This document shows, piece by piece, positions 1-8,274 of a DNA stretch of 16,659 bases (positions within the stretch are counted from its first letter, which is position 1; each line of letters opens with the position of its first letter). This DNA comes from UKL13-2 sp043793345. GTDB taxonomy: Bacteria > Pseudomonadota > Gammaproteobacteria > Burkholderiales > Usitatibacteraceae. The notes beneath the pieces were generated by a model, which worked only from the letters and a program-made list of their open reading frames with translations, was not told the origin of the DNA and did not search any database. Both the position numbers and the translations under genes were made by a program. The stretch lies in NCBI GenBank assembly GCA_043793345.1, contig JAYVXF010000186.1, forward strand, positions 1 to 16,659, given 5' to 3'.

Positions 1-96
1 CACATCACCTTCCTGCTATCTGCTCTCGCCATCGCCTACAGCGACAAGATCATGGCTCATCAGGAAAAACCACCGAAATCCGGCGTCGCGCATTAG
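1..96 (+). CDS. C-terminal end of an unidentified, possibly membrane protein (partial)
   Basis: Frame 1 is open from the window edge to a TAG at 94-96, giving 31 residues. The first part is hydrophobic (ITFLLSALAIAY), followed by a polar tail (SDKIMAHQEKPPKSG), which fits the last membrane segment and cytoplasmic tail of a small membrane protein. The stop codon overlaps the Shine-Dalgarno sequence of the fumarase gene (AGGAGA at 95-100), so this gene is almost certainly the upstream member of the same operon. Too little is present to name a family; the frame choice rests mainly on this close fit to the next gene. Confidence 0.5.
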   Translation, partial: HITFLLSALAIAYSDKIMAHQEKPPKSGVAH

Positions 97-105
97 GAGA
101 TTTAC

Positions 106-1620
106 ATGGTCACGATCAAACAAGAAGACTTCATCTCATCCATCGCCGACGCATTCCAGTACATCAGCTATTACCATCCGGTCGACTACATCAAGGCGCT
201 GCACGAGGCTTACACGCGCGAGGAGTCGCCCGCCGCCAAAGATGCGATGGCGCAGATCCTCATCAATTCGCGGATGGCGGCCGAGGGGCACCGGCCAATA
301 TGCCAGGACACCGGCATCTGCATCGCCTTCATCCGCGTCGGCATGGACGTGAAATTCGAGGGTCCCCTGACACCTGAACAGATGGTCAATGAAGGCGTTC
401 GTCGCGCTTACACCGACGTGAATAATCCGCTGCGTGGCTCGATGCTCGTCGATCCCGATGGCACGCGTAAAAACACCGGCGACAACACGCCCGGTGTGAC
501 GCACATTGAAATCGTTGCCGGCGATAAAGTGGAAGTCATCGTTGCAGCCAAGGGTGGCGGCTCGGAAAATAAATCCAAATTCGCCATGCTGCTGCCATCC
601 GACAATATCGTCGACTGGGTGCTGTCGATGGTGCCGACCATGGGTGCGGACTGGTGCCCGCCGGGATTGCTTTCGCTCGGCATCGGCGGCTCGCCTGAAA
701 AAGCCATGCTGATGGCCAAGTGGGCCATGATGGAGCCTTTCAATATGCACCAGTTGCAAGCGCGCGGCGCGCGAACACGCGCAGAACAATTGCGACTGGA
801 AATTTTCGAGAAAGTAAACGCGCTCGGCATCGGCGCGCAGGGTCTGGGCGGCCTCACGACGGTGCTTGACGTGAAAGTGACAGATTACCCGACGCACGCC
901 GCATCCAAACCGGTCGCGCTGCTGCCAAATTGTGCGGCAACGCGACACGCGCATTTCACGCTCGACGGTTCGGGTCCTGCGGTGTTGACACCACCATCGC
1001 TGGAGGATTGGCCGAAATTGGCGCTCGATTTCAAATCGTCCCGCCGCGTCAATGTCGATACCTTAAACAAAGCAGAAATCGCAACCTGGAAATCGGGCGA
1101 AACACTGCTGCTGTCCGGCAAAATTCTCACCGGCCGCGATGCCGCACACAAGCGCATGACCGACATGATTGCCAAGGGCGAAAAATTGCCGGTGGATTTC
1201 ACCAATCGTTTTATTTATTACGTAGGCCCCGTGAATCCGGTGCGCGAAGAAGTGGTCGGCCCGGCTGGACCGACCACCTCCTCAAGGATGGATCGCTTTA
1301 CAGAATCGATGTTAGCCAACACCGGCTTGATCGGCATGATCGGCAAATCGGAACGCGGCGCGACCGGGTTGGATGCGATCAAAAAACACCGCGCGGTTTA
1401 TTGCATCGCCGTTGGCGGCGCCGCCTATCTGGTGTCGAAAGCGATTCGCGGCGCGCGGGTGGTGGCCTTCGCCGATTTGGGCATGGAAGCGATCCACGAA
1501 TTCGAAGTCAAAGACATGCCGGTCACGGTCGCCGTTGATGCTCAGGGCAACGCGGTACACAAAACGGGTCCCGCCGAATGGCGCGCAAAGATCGGCAAGA
1601 TTCCGGTCGTCGTCGCTTGA
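106..1620 (+). CDS. fumA: Class I fumarate hydratase (iron-sulfur fumarase)
   Basis: Catalyses reversible hydration of fumarate to L-malate in the TCA cycle, in the cytoplasm. The 504 residues match the single-chain class I fumarase architecture: an N-terminal [4Fe-4S] domain and a C-terminal beta domain. The three expected cluster ligands are Cys66 (RPICQDTG), Cys184 (ADWCPPG) and Cys276 (LPNCAATRH); their spacing (118 and 92 residues) closely matches E. coli FumA. Other family signatures are KGGGSENKSKF (149-159) and GPAGPTTSSRMDRFTE (385-400), which carry substrate-binding residues. The ATG at 106 is preceded at 5 nt by AGGAGA, a strong ribosome binding site. The cluster is oxygen-sensitive in this family, unlike FumC. 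The stop overlaps the next start by one base (TGATG), suggesting translational coupling to the kinase. E. coli FumA is slightly longer (548 residues); nothing looks truncated. Confidence 0.96.
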   Translation: MVTIKQEDFISSIADAFQYISYYHPVDYIKALHEAYTREESPAAKDAMAQILINSRMAAEGHRPICQDTGICIAFIRVGMDVKFEGPLTPEQMVNEGVRRAYTDVNNPLRGSMLVDPDGTRKNTGDNTPGVTHIEIVAGDKVEVIVAAKGGGSENKSKFAMLLPSDNIVDWVLSMVPTMGADWCPPGLLSLGIGGSPEKAMLMAKWAMMEPFNMHQLQARGARTRAEQLRLEIFEKVNALGIGAQGLGGLTTVLDVKVTDYPTHAASKPVALLPNCAATRHAHFTLDGSGPAVLTPPSLEDWPKLALDFKSSRRVNVDTLNKAEIATWKSGETLLLSGKILTGRDAAHKRMTDMIAKGEKLPVDFTNRFIYYVGPVNPVREEVVGPAGPTTSSRMDRFTESMLANTGLIGMIGKSERGATGLDAIKKHRAVYCIAVGGAAYLVSKAIRGARVVAFADLGMEAIHEFEVKDMPVTVAVDAQGNAVHKTGPAEWRAKIGKIPVVVA

Positions 1621-2945
1621 TGCCCGAAGCAGTCAAGGCGCATATGCCACCGCAGTTGAAATTCGCGGTGATCGATGGCTCGGCCGGCGTTCGCTGCTTG
1701 CTCGGTGCTTTTTTGCAAACAGAATGGCCGCACGCCACCATCGAGGAAGTCGACCCGTTCGCGGAAACACTGCGCGGCATTGGTTTCGCATTCGGCACCA
1801 ACAGCGACGTGATCCTGCTTGGCGGCATCGGCACCACCGCCGAAGCGTGTTCGTCATTGCAGCGATTGCGGTCGCGCGAACATTGCCCGCCGGTAATATT
1901 GATGGTCGCGCGCGAGCTTGAATCGCAGGCGGCGATGCTGATTGAAGCGGGTGCGTCTTCGGTATTATTCAAGGACGCGTTTTCAAAACGATCTTTGATC
2001 GACAGCATCCGCCGATTGCTGGGAGAAACCGCAGGCGGAGAACGCTCGGTGCGATCAGTCGGCCAAACACCTGCACCTTTTCCGGACACGCGAACATTCG
2101 GGCAATTCAGCTTCATCGCCAATGGCCAGTGCCACACGGTAGTCATTGAGCATGTTCATTTTTTAGCGACACTTTCAAATGGCAAATTCGCACAAGTATT
2201 CAGTGCCGAGCGCATTGAAGACCGCGCCCGTGTCGTTGTCAAGATTTCATTGACGACGCCGCTGCACGGCGCCGAGGTGCGCGCTTTCTGCGAACGTTAT
2301 CGACTCATCACCAAGCTGGACGGCCAGAATGTGGTGCGCTATGTCGATGCCGGCGTGGCCGATTCGTGGCCTTACGTGGTGCTTGAGCATTTGTCAGGCG
2401 GCGATCTGCGGCGGCGCATGGCGGCGGGAATTTCGCCGACTGAAGCGGTGCAGATACTCAACAAACTTGCTGCGGCCCTCGCCAACTTGCATGCCGGCAA
2501 TTTCGCGCACATGGATCTGAAACCGGAAAATATTTTTTTTCGCGGTGACGATATGGTGCTGATCGATTTTAATATTTCGACGCGCTTTGGACACGTCGCG
2601 CGCAGCCGCGCCATCGGTGACGTGTTTGGCTCGCCGTCATATATGAGCCCCGAGCAGGGTCAGGGTCTGGTCATCGACGGGCGCAGCGACCTGTACAGTG
2701 CCGGCGTGATTTTTTATGAAATGCTCACCGGCACCGAACCGTACGCCGGCGAAAGTGCCATACAGCTTATCTACAAACACGTTCACGAGGAAATTCCCCT
2801 GCTGCCAACGCGTCAGCGCAGGTATCAACCGATCATCGACGCGCTGATGGCGAAAGACCGCGACGCGCGTGTTGCGTCGGCGGCAGATCTCGGCGCGATG
2901 CTGTTGCCGTATTTAACTAGCGACGCTTGTTACGCCAGCCCCTAA
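1620..2945 (+). CDS. Degenerate receiver domain fused to a serine/threonine protein kinase
   Basis: A cytosolic Hanks-type kinase without membrane segments; 441 residues if it starts at the ATG overlapping the fumarase stop, or 433 from an in-frame ATG at 1644. Residues about 13-137 fold like a two-component receiver: FAVIDGS supplies one acidic residue (Asp19) and the switch lysine is kept (Lys118 in VLFKDAF), but the phospho-acceptor Asp is Gly68 (SDVILLGG) and the switch Thr is Val96. It is therefore predicted not to take phosphate. Kinase motifs follow: a poor glycine loop (LSNGKFAQVF), Lys208 (VVVKI), catalytic loop HMDLKPEN with Asp299 and Asn304, metal-binding Asp316 in DFN (not DFG), and SPE for APE. 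The catalytic Asp is preceded by Met, so it is a non-RD kinase, usually active without activation-loop phosphorylation. Catalytic residues are intact, so activity is likely. The substrate is unknown; the position between fumA and mfd gives no clear target. Confidence 0.85.
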   Translation: MPEAVKAHMPPQLKFAVIDGSAGVRCLLGAFLQTEWPHATIEEVDPFAETLRGIGFAFGTNSDVILLGGIGTTAEACSSLQRLRSREHCPPVILMVARELESQAAMLIEAGASSVLFKDAFSKRSLIDSIRRLLGETAGGERSVRSVGQTPAPFPDTRTFGQFSFIANGQCHTVVIEHVHFLATLSNGKFAQVFSAERIEDRARVVVKISLTTPLHGAEVRAFCERYRLITKLDGQNVVRYVDAGVADSWPYVVLEHLSGGDLRRRMAAGISPTEAVQILNKLAAALANLHAGNFAHMDLKPENIFFRGDDMVLIDFNISTRFGHVARSRAIGDVFGSPSYMSPEQGQGLVIDGRSDLYSAGVIFYEMLTGTEPYAGESAIQLIYKHVHEEIPLLPTRQRRYQPIIDALMAKDRDARVASAADLGAMLLPYLTSDACYASP

Positions 2946-2963
2946 CCGACAAGACCAGACAAT

Positions 2964-5900
2964 ATGTTGCCACACGGCTCTGCCGATGCCCTGTTTCTTG
3001 CCCGCCGTGCACAACAAGGCGCGGCACGAGGCGCGAAAAAGGGCGCGCCACTTTTTGTACTCACGGCCAGCGCGCAGGACGCGGAACGGCTCACGGCTGA
3101 AATCGCTTTTTTTGCGCCTTTGCTGCGCGTGCATCGCCTGCCCGATTGGGAGACGCTGGCTTACGACCACTTCTCGCCGCACCCCGATTTGGTCTCGGAG
3201 CGGCTGGCAACGCTGTATCATTTTTCGCAGGGCGAATTCGATGTTGGCATCGTGCCGGTCACGACCGCGATGACGCGCTTGTGTCCGCGCGAGTTTCTGG
3301 CGGGGCATTCGTTTTTTATCCGCATCAAATCCCGCCTCAATCTGGAGCGGCTGCGCGAAGACCTTACTCTCGCGGGCTACACCAACACCACACAGGTGAT
3401 GGCACCCGGCGAATACGCGGTGCGCGGCGGGCTGATCGATTTATTCCCGATGGGTAGCTCGGTGCCGTATCGGCTGGATTTATTTGGCGATGAGGTGGAT
3501 CAGATCCGCACTTTCGATGTCGACACGCAGCGCAGTATTTATCCGGTTAATGAAATCCGTTTGCTGCCCGCACGCGAATTTCCGCTGGACAAAAGCGGAC
3601 AGCATCGGTTTCGTGAAAATTTTCGCGACCGCTTCGAGGGTGACCCCGCCAAGAGCCGCATGTACAAAGACGTTTCGGCCGGTTTGGCGCCGGCCGGCAT
3701 TGAATATTATTTGCCGCTATTTTTTGAGCATACCGCAACGGTATTCGACTATCTGCCTGAAAACACCAGCGTGTTTTTGCACGGCGACGTGGTCGCGCAC
3801 GCCGAAGATTTCTGGAAGGACACGCAATCGCGATTCGATCTGATGCGCGGCGACAAGGATCGTCCGCTGCTGCCACCGAAAGATATTTTTCTCACTGTCG
3901 ATGAGCTGTTCGGCGGCGTGAAGCCATTTACAAAATGCGACCGCGCCGACGTTTACGGGCCCGCGCTGGCGTTGCCTGCCATCGAAGTTGATCGCCGCGC
4001 TCCTGACCCGCTGACAAAGTTTCGTGCATTCGTCAATGCATTCGATGGCCGCATTCTCATCACCGCCGACGGGTTGGGACGGCGTGAAACGGTCACCAGA
4101 TTCCTTTCGGAAAATGCTCTGGAAGCCGCGCCAGTCAACGAGTTTGGCGCATCCGCCGTCGACAGAATTGGCATCGTCTTCACGCCCCTGCAAACCGGTT
4201 TCATTCTCCCCAATGAGCGCCTCGCGGTCGTTACCGAGAACGAGCTGTACGCGTCCGAAGTAAAACAATCGCGACGCCGCGAAAAATCCCGCACCAGCAC
4301 CGAAGGCTTGCTGCGTGATTTGGCTGAAGTCAATATCGGCGACCCGGTGGTGCATGAACAGCACGGAATTGGCCGCTACGCCGGTCTGGTGACGATGAAT
4401 CTGGGCGAGGGAATGCAGGAATTTCTGGAGCTGCATTATTTCGGCACCGATAAACTTTTTGTGCCGGTCGCGCAGCTCACCATGATTTCGCGCTACACAG
4501 GTGCCAATCCGGAAACCGCACCGCTGCACAAACTCGGCAGCGGCCAGTGGGAAAAAGCGCGCAAGAAAGCGGCTCTGCAGGTGCGCGACACCGCAGCGGA
4601 ATTATTGAATCTGTACGCCCGTCGCGCCGCGCGGCAGGGTTTTGCGTTCCCGTTAAAGCTCAACGAATTCGATGCTTTCTCCGCCACCTTTCCATTCGAA
4701 GAAACACCGGATCAAGCCGCCGCCATCAAGGCTGTGATGGCCGACATGACATCCGGCAAACCGATGGATCGCCTCGTCTGCGGCGACGTGGGCTTCGGCA
4801 AAACCGAAGTGGCGCTGCGTGCTGCTTTCATCGCCGTCGCGGCGGGCAAACAGGTGGCGATTTTAGTGCCCACCACACTGTTAGCCGAGCAACATTTCCA
4901 AAACTTTTCTGATCGCTTTGCCGAATGGCCGGTGAAGATTGCGGAGTTTTCGCGGTTTCGTTCAGCCAAAGAAACGACGCTGGCGATGAAAGGGATTGCC
5001 GATGGCACGGTGGATATCGCGATTGGTACGCATAAGTTGATCCAAAAAGATGTGGTGTTCAAAAATTTGGGACTGGTGATTCTCGATGAAGAACATCGCT
5101 TCGGCGTGCGGCAAAAAGAGGCGCTGAAAGCATTGCGCACTGAAGTCGACGTGCTGACATTAACGGCAACGCCGATTCCGCGCACGCTCGCCATGTCGCT
5201 GGAAGGCTTGCGCGATTTTTCGGTGATCGCCACTGCGCCGCAACGACGGCTCGCCATCAAGACATTCGTCAATCCCTTGTCCGACGGGATTATTGTTGAA
5301 GCCGTCATGCGCGAATTAAAACGCGGCGGGCAGGCCTACTATCTGTACAACGAAGTCGATACGATCCAGAACCAATATGATCGCCTCGCCAAACTGCTGC
5401 CAGAAGCGCGCTTAGCTGTTGCACACGGCCAATTGCCGGAGCGTGAACTGGAACGCGTGATGCGCGATTTCTATCATCAGCGGTCGAACGTATTGCTGTG
5501 CTCGACCATTATCGAAACCGGTATCGATGTGCCAACGGCCAACACGATCCTGATTCATCGCGCTGATAAATTCGGACTCGCACAATTGCATCAGTTGCGT
5601 GGCCGCGTCGGACGCTCGCACCATCAGGCGTACGCGTACCTGCTCACGCCACCGGCCGAGGCGCTGAATGCGAACGCAAAAAAGCGCCTCGAAGCAATTC
5701 AAATGATGGAAGATCTGGGCGCAGGTTTTTACCTCGCGATGCACGACCTGGAAATTCGCGGTGCGGGTGAAGTGCTCGGTGACTCGCAGTCCGGCGGCAT
5801 TCAGGATATTGGTTTTACGATGTATTCGGACATGTTGAACGCAGCAGTCAAATCGTTGAAGGCCGGTCGCGAGCCGGATTTATTGAAGCCGCTGAACGTA

Positions 5901-6359
5901 GCCACCGAAATTAATTTGCACACGCCCGCGCTGCTGCCGGAAGCCTATTGCGGCGACGTACACGAGCGGCTGGTGATCTATAAACGCCTTGCCAATTGCA
6001 GTGACGAATCCGCACTTGATCAATTGCAGGAAGAATTGGTCGACCGTTTTGGCTTGCTGCCTTTGCCCACGCAAACGCTGGTGGATTGCCATCGGCTGCG
6101 CATCCTCGGTAAGCCTTTGGACTTGCTCAAAATCGACGCGAGTGCGCAGGCCATCATGGTGCAATTCGGCGCCGACACGCCAATCCATCCGCACCGCGTG
6201 ATCCAGCTCGTACAGCAAAAGCGCCAATACAAATTAGCCGGACAAGACAAATTGCGCATCGAAAAGGCGTTTGAGAATGTGCGTGACCGCGTAACTGAGA
6301 TCAAAAATATTTTGCGTGAGCTGACACCGGCGTTGGCAAGCACGGCGGCGGCGGCGTGA
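2964..6359 (+). CDS. mfd: Transcription-repair coupling factor Mfd
   Basis: ATP-dependent DNA translocase that removes RNA polymerase stalled at lesions and recruits UvrA. All family modules are in order across 1131 residues: the UvrB-homology module (about 1-350, with LPDWETLAYDHFSPHPDLVS near 59-78), the CarD-like RNA polymerase interaction domain (about 455-525, starting NIGDPVVHEQHGIGRYAG), the RecG-like translocase with Walker A GDVGFGKTE (607-615), DEEH box (708-711), TATPIPRT (734-741) and motif VI LHQLRGRVGRS (875-885), and the C-terminal TRCF domain (about 980-1115). The length is close to the usual 1150. The ATG at 2964 is the only in-frame start after the kinase stop 18 bp upstream, and it has no clear Shine-Dalgarno sequence, so translation may depend on ribosomes arriving from the kinase gene. 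It ends in a short Ala-rich tail overlapping serB by 4 nt. Confidence 0.98.
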   Translation: MLPHGSADALFLARRAQQGAARGAKKGAPLFVLTASAQDAERLTAEIAFFAPLLRVHRLPDWETLAYDHFSPHPDLVSERLATLYHFSQGEFDVGIVPVTTAMTRLCPREFLAGHSFFIRIKSRLNLERLREDLTLAGYTNTTQVMAPGEYAVRGGLIDLFPMGSSVPYRLDLFGDEVDQIRTFDVDTQRSIYPVNEIRLLPAREFPLDKSGQHRFRENFRDRFEGDPAKSRMYKDVSAGLAPAGIEYYLPLFFEHTATVFDYLPENTSVFLHGDVVAHAEDFWKDTQSRFDLMRGDKDRPLLPPKDIFLTVDELFGGVKPFTKCDRADVYGPALALPAIEVDRRAPDPLTKFRAFVNAFDGRILITADGLGRRETVTRFLSENALEAAPVNEFGASAVDRIGIVFTPLQTGFILPNERLAVVTENELYASEVKQSRRREKSRTSTEGLLRDLAEVNIGDPVVHEQHGIGRYAGLVTMNLGEGMQEFLELHYFGTDKLFVPVAQLTMISRYTGANPETAPLHKLGSGQWEKARKKAALQVRDTAAELLNLYARRAARQGFAFPLKLNEFDAFSATFPFEETPDQAAAIKAVMADMTSGKPMDRLVCGDVGFGKTEVALRAAFIAVAAGKQVAILVPTTLLAEQHFQNFSDRFAEWPVKIAEFSRFRSAKETTLAMKGIADGTVDIAIGTHKLIQKDVVFKNLGLVILDEEHRFGVRQKEALKALRTEVDVLTLTATPIPRTLAMSLEGLRDFSVIATAPQRRLAIKTFVNPLSDGIIVEAVMRELKRGGQAYYLYNEVDTIQNQYDRLAKLLPEARLAVAHGQLPERELERVMRDFYHQRSNVLLCSTIIETGIDVPTANTILIHRADKFGLAQLHQLRGRVGRSHHQAYAYLLTPPAEALNANAKKRLEAIQMMEDLGAGFYLAMHDLEIRGAGEVLGDSQSGGIQDIGFTMYSDMLNAAVKSLKAGREPDLLKPLNVATEINLHTPALLPEAYCGDVHERLVIYKRLANCSDESALDQLQEELVDRFGLLPLPTQTLVDCHRLRILGKPLDLLKIDASAQAIMVQFGADTPIHPHRVIQLVQQKRQYKLAGQDKLRIEKAFENVRDRVTEIKNILRELTPALASTAAAA

Positions 6360-7213
6360 GCACCGACCTCATCATTCAGGGCGAAGACATCGCGAGCGCC
6401 GATCTGCGGGCCTTGCACACGATGGCTACCGCGAACGGGATCGAGCGTATCGGTCACATTGCGCATCAGGCTTTTCGATTATCAAATGTCGATGACGGCA
6501 GCAACAGTCGCGGGGCAGTGAGGGCGCGTTGCGATGCAGCACAACTGGATTTTGCATTTGTCCCATCCGGACGCACGCTCGGCGACATCGGCCTGATCGC
6601 GATGGATATGGATTCGACCCTCATCACCATCGAGTGCATCGACGAAATTGCCGATTTTGTCGGCAAGAAAAATGAAGTCGCTGCGGTGACGGCGCGTGCG
6701 ATGCGCGGCGAAATCGATTGGCCGGAAAGTTTGCGCGAGCGCGTGGCGTTGTTGAAGGGGCTGGAGGAGTCAGCCTTGCAGCGCGTCTATGATGAGCGTC
6801 TCAAGCTTTCGCCGGGTACTGAAACGCTGATCACCGCTGCAAAAAAATACCGGATTAAACTTCTGCTGGTATCCGGTGGCTTCACTTTTTTTACCGAGCG
6901 TCTGAAGGCTCGTCTACATCTCGATTTCGCTTTTTCCAACGTACTCGAAATCGCCAACGGAAAACTCACCGGCAACGTCACCGGCCCGCTGTGTGATGCT
7001 TCGGCGAAGGCGCGCCATTTGCGCGAAACGGCTGCCGCACTTTCGCTCAACCGCGAGCAATTGATCGCGATCGGCGACGGCGCGAACGATTTGCCCATGT
7101 TGGCCGAGGCCGGATTATCGGTGGCGTATCACGCCAAGCCGGTGGTGCAGATGGAAGCGAATGTGGCGATCAATCGTGTCGGGCTGGATGGGGTGTTGGC
7201 ATTGTTTGCGTAA
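6356..7213 (+). CDS. serB: Phosphoserine phosphatase SerB
   Basis: HAD-family hydrolase catalysing the last step of serine synthesis, phosphoserine to serine, in the cytoplasm. Motif I is DMDST with nucleophile Asp84 and Asp86; motif II is VSGGF with Ser173; the motif III lysine is probably Lys218; motif IV is IGDGANDLPML with Asp241 and Asp245. The cap region includes ECIDEIADF after the nucleophile, typical of SerB. The first 70 or so residues form a small N-terminal regulatory domain as in other proteobacterial SerB proteins; total length is 285. The start is GTG at 6356, overlapping the mfd stop in GTGA; no separate ribosome binding site is visible, so it is probably translationally coupled to mfd. 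It ends the operon; an AT-rich hairpin follows at once. Confidence 0.96.
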   Translation: MSTDLIIQGEDIASADLRALHTMATANGIERIGHIAHQAFRLSNVDDGSNSRGAVRARCDAAQLDFAFVPSGRTLGDIGLIAMDMDSTLITIECIDEIADFVGKKNEVAAVTARAMRGEIDWPESLRERVALLKGLEESALQRVYDERLKLSPGTETLITAAKKYRIKLLLVSGGFTFFTERLKARLHLDFAFSNVLEIANGKLTGNVTGPLCDASAKARHLRETAAALSLNREQLIAIGDGANDLPMLAEAGLSVAYHAKPVVQMEANVAINRVGLDGVLALFA

Positions 7214-7236
7214 GTTTTTTTGCGCAACAAAAAAAC
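7214..7236 (+). terminator. AT-rich hairpin directly after serB, possible terminator
   Basis: GTTTTTTTG (7214-7222) and CAAAAAAAC (7228-7236) are perfectly complementary 9-bp arms around the 5-base loop CGCAA, beginning on the base after the serB stop codon. The stem contains seven T-A pairs, so it is not a standard GC-rich intrinsic terminator, but transcription from either side would give a U-run. It lies between the convergent serB and ROK kinase genes, where a two-way terminator is expected. The role is inferred from position and symmetry only. Confidence 0.4.
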
Positions 7237-7297
7237 GCAAACTCAAGCATTGGCGCGGCTTTCCGGACACTATTGCCTGTAACGCCGCACCGAATGG
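7237..7297 (+). repeat. Copy A of a ~70-bp palindromic repeat family (right arm degraded)
   Basis: Aligned without gaps to the minus-strand reading of copy B (11379-11448), 37 of the first 55 positions agree by hand count, including an unbroken 11-base block (GCATTGGCGCG). The left arm CAAACTCAAGC is also shared with copy C. Homology fades after about 7291, so the right arm no longer pairs well with the left. It sits 24 bp after the serB stop, in the orientation that reads CAAACTC first along serB transcription. Confidence 0.65.
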
Positions 7298-7311
7298 CGA
7301 TCTACACGCAT

Positions 7312-8268
7312 TTATGCGGCGGCGACCAGGCCGGATTTGTCCCACATCAATTTAGCCGCACCGAATATTCCCGCATCATTGCCGAGCGTGGCGGGCAACA
7401 ACGGAATGGACACGTTAAGCGCAGAAAGTTTTGCGATTAGGCGCGACCACCAAATATCTTTTGAGTGAATCACGCCACCACCGATCAAGACCAGCGCCGG
7501 ATCAATTGCCCAGTAAAAATTATGCAATTGAAGCGCGAGATGATCAAGCCAATGCTCCAGCGCCGCGTTAGCCAGCTTGTCGCCTGCTGCGGCGAGTTTC
7601 ATCACCGCTTCACCGTCGGCAATCGCGGTGCCACCTGCGTTGCGGTGTTGCACATAAATATTGCGCAACCCCGAACCCGACACCAGCCATTCCGCCAGTA
7701 CAAATTTATTGGCCACGCGATCCCACACTCTGGCCATCCCAAAGTGGCCGGTCAAATGATGATGGCCCGCGATCAAACGTCCGTCGACCATCATGGCGCC
7801 ACCCAGCCCCGTGCCGAGCGTTAGCATCAGCACGATGCCGTGCCTGCTGACTTCGTTGGCACCAAGCCAGCATTCGCCGACGAGCGCGCAGTTGGCATCG
7901 TTATCAACTGAAATTGGCAGCGCATATTTTTGGCGAAATATTTCGCCGAGCGCCACCCCCTCCCAGCCGGGGATCGCCGGTGCCGCCGCGACGACGCTGC
8001 CGGTGACGGGATCGATCACGCCGCAAGACGAGATGCCAATACCGGCCACGCTGAGTCCGGCAATCGCCGCCTGCGCCATCAGCTTGTCCGTGCCTTGAAA
8101 CATGGACGCCAACACCACTTCCGCGCCGAACTTCGCGTCGGTCGCCTGTGTTGCCGCAACATGCAGCGTGCCCGCGCGATCAATCAGCCCTATGCGCACT
8201 TTGGTGCCACCAATATCCATCGCGAGGCAAACAGGCGTGGACGCCGCAGTCATCTGTTGACGTGCCAT
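7312..8268 (-). CDS. nagK: ROK-family sugar kinase, probable N-acetylglucosamine kinase
   Basis: Predicted to phosphorylate free GlcNAc to GlcNAc-6-phosphate with ATP, feeding NagA. ROK signatures over 318 residues: phosphate-binding DIGGTKVRIG (18-27), catalytic-base motif VDNDAN (121-126), LTLGTGLGGAMMVDGRLIAG (149-168), ENYLSG-like AEWLVSGSG (192-200) and the adenosine loop VLIGGGVI (260-267). Two unusual changes: the usual sugar- and zinc-binding motif GE(x)GH reads GHFGM (174-178), and the CGCG(x)2GC zinc cysteines are absent, so the structural zinc site is lost. The start ATG lies 6 bp after the stop of the SIS gene, with AGG overlapping that stop. Substrate is inferred from the nag neighbours; glucokinase-like activity or use of another amino sugar remains possible given the altered site. 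Confidence 0.83.
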   Translation of the reverse strand: MARQQMTAASTPVCLAMDIGGTKVRIGLIDRAGTLHVAATQATDAKFGAEVVLASMFQGTDKLMAQAAIAGLSVAGIGISSCGVIDPVTGSVVAAAPAIPGWEGVALGEIFRQKYALPISVDNDANCALVGECWLGANEVSRHGIVLMLTLGTGLGGAMMVDGRLIAGHHHLTGHFGMARVWDRVANKFVLAEWLVSGSGLRNIYVQHRNAGGTAIADGEAVMKLAAAGDKLANAALEHWLDHLALQLHNFYWAIDPALVLIGGGVIHSKDIWWSRLIAKLSALNVSIPLLPATLGNDAGIFGAAKLMWDKSGLVAAA

Positions 8269-8274
8269 CGCGGC

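Noticed and set aside
136..954. 272-codon minus-strand frame inside the fumarase gene
   Set aside because: It lies wholly opposite a clear class I fumarase, is rich in His and Arg and has no recognisable motif; it is a codon-bias shadow.
1578..1619. Upstream ATG of the kinase at 1578
   Set aside because: It would overlap the fumarase coding end by 43 nt and add a basic stretch outside the receiver domain; TGATG coupling at 1620 is more likely.
3717..4529. 270-codon minus-strand frame inside mfd
   Set aside because: It is antisense to well-conserved Mfd domains and has no motif of its own.
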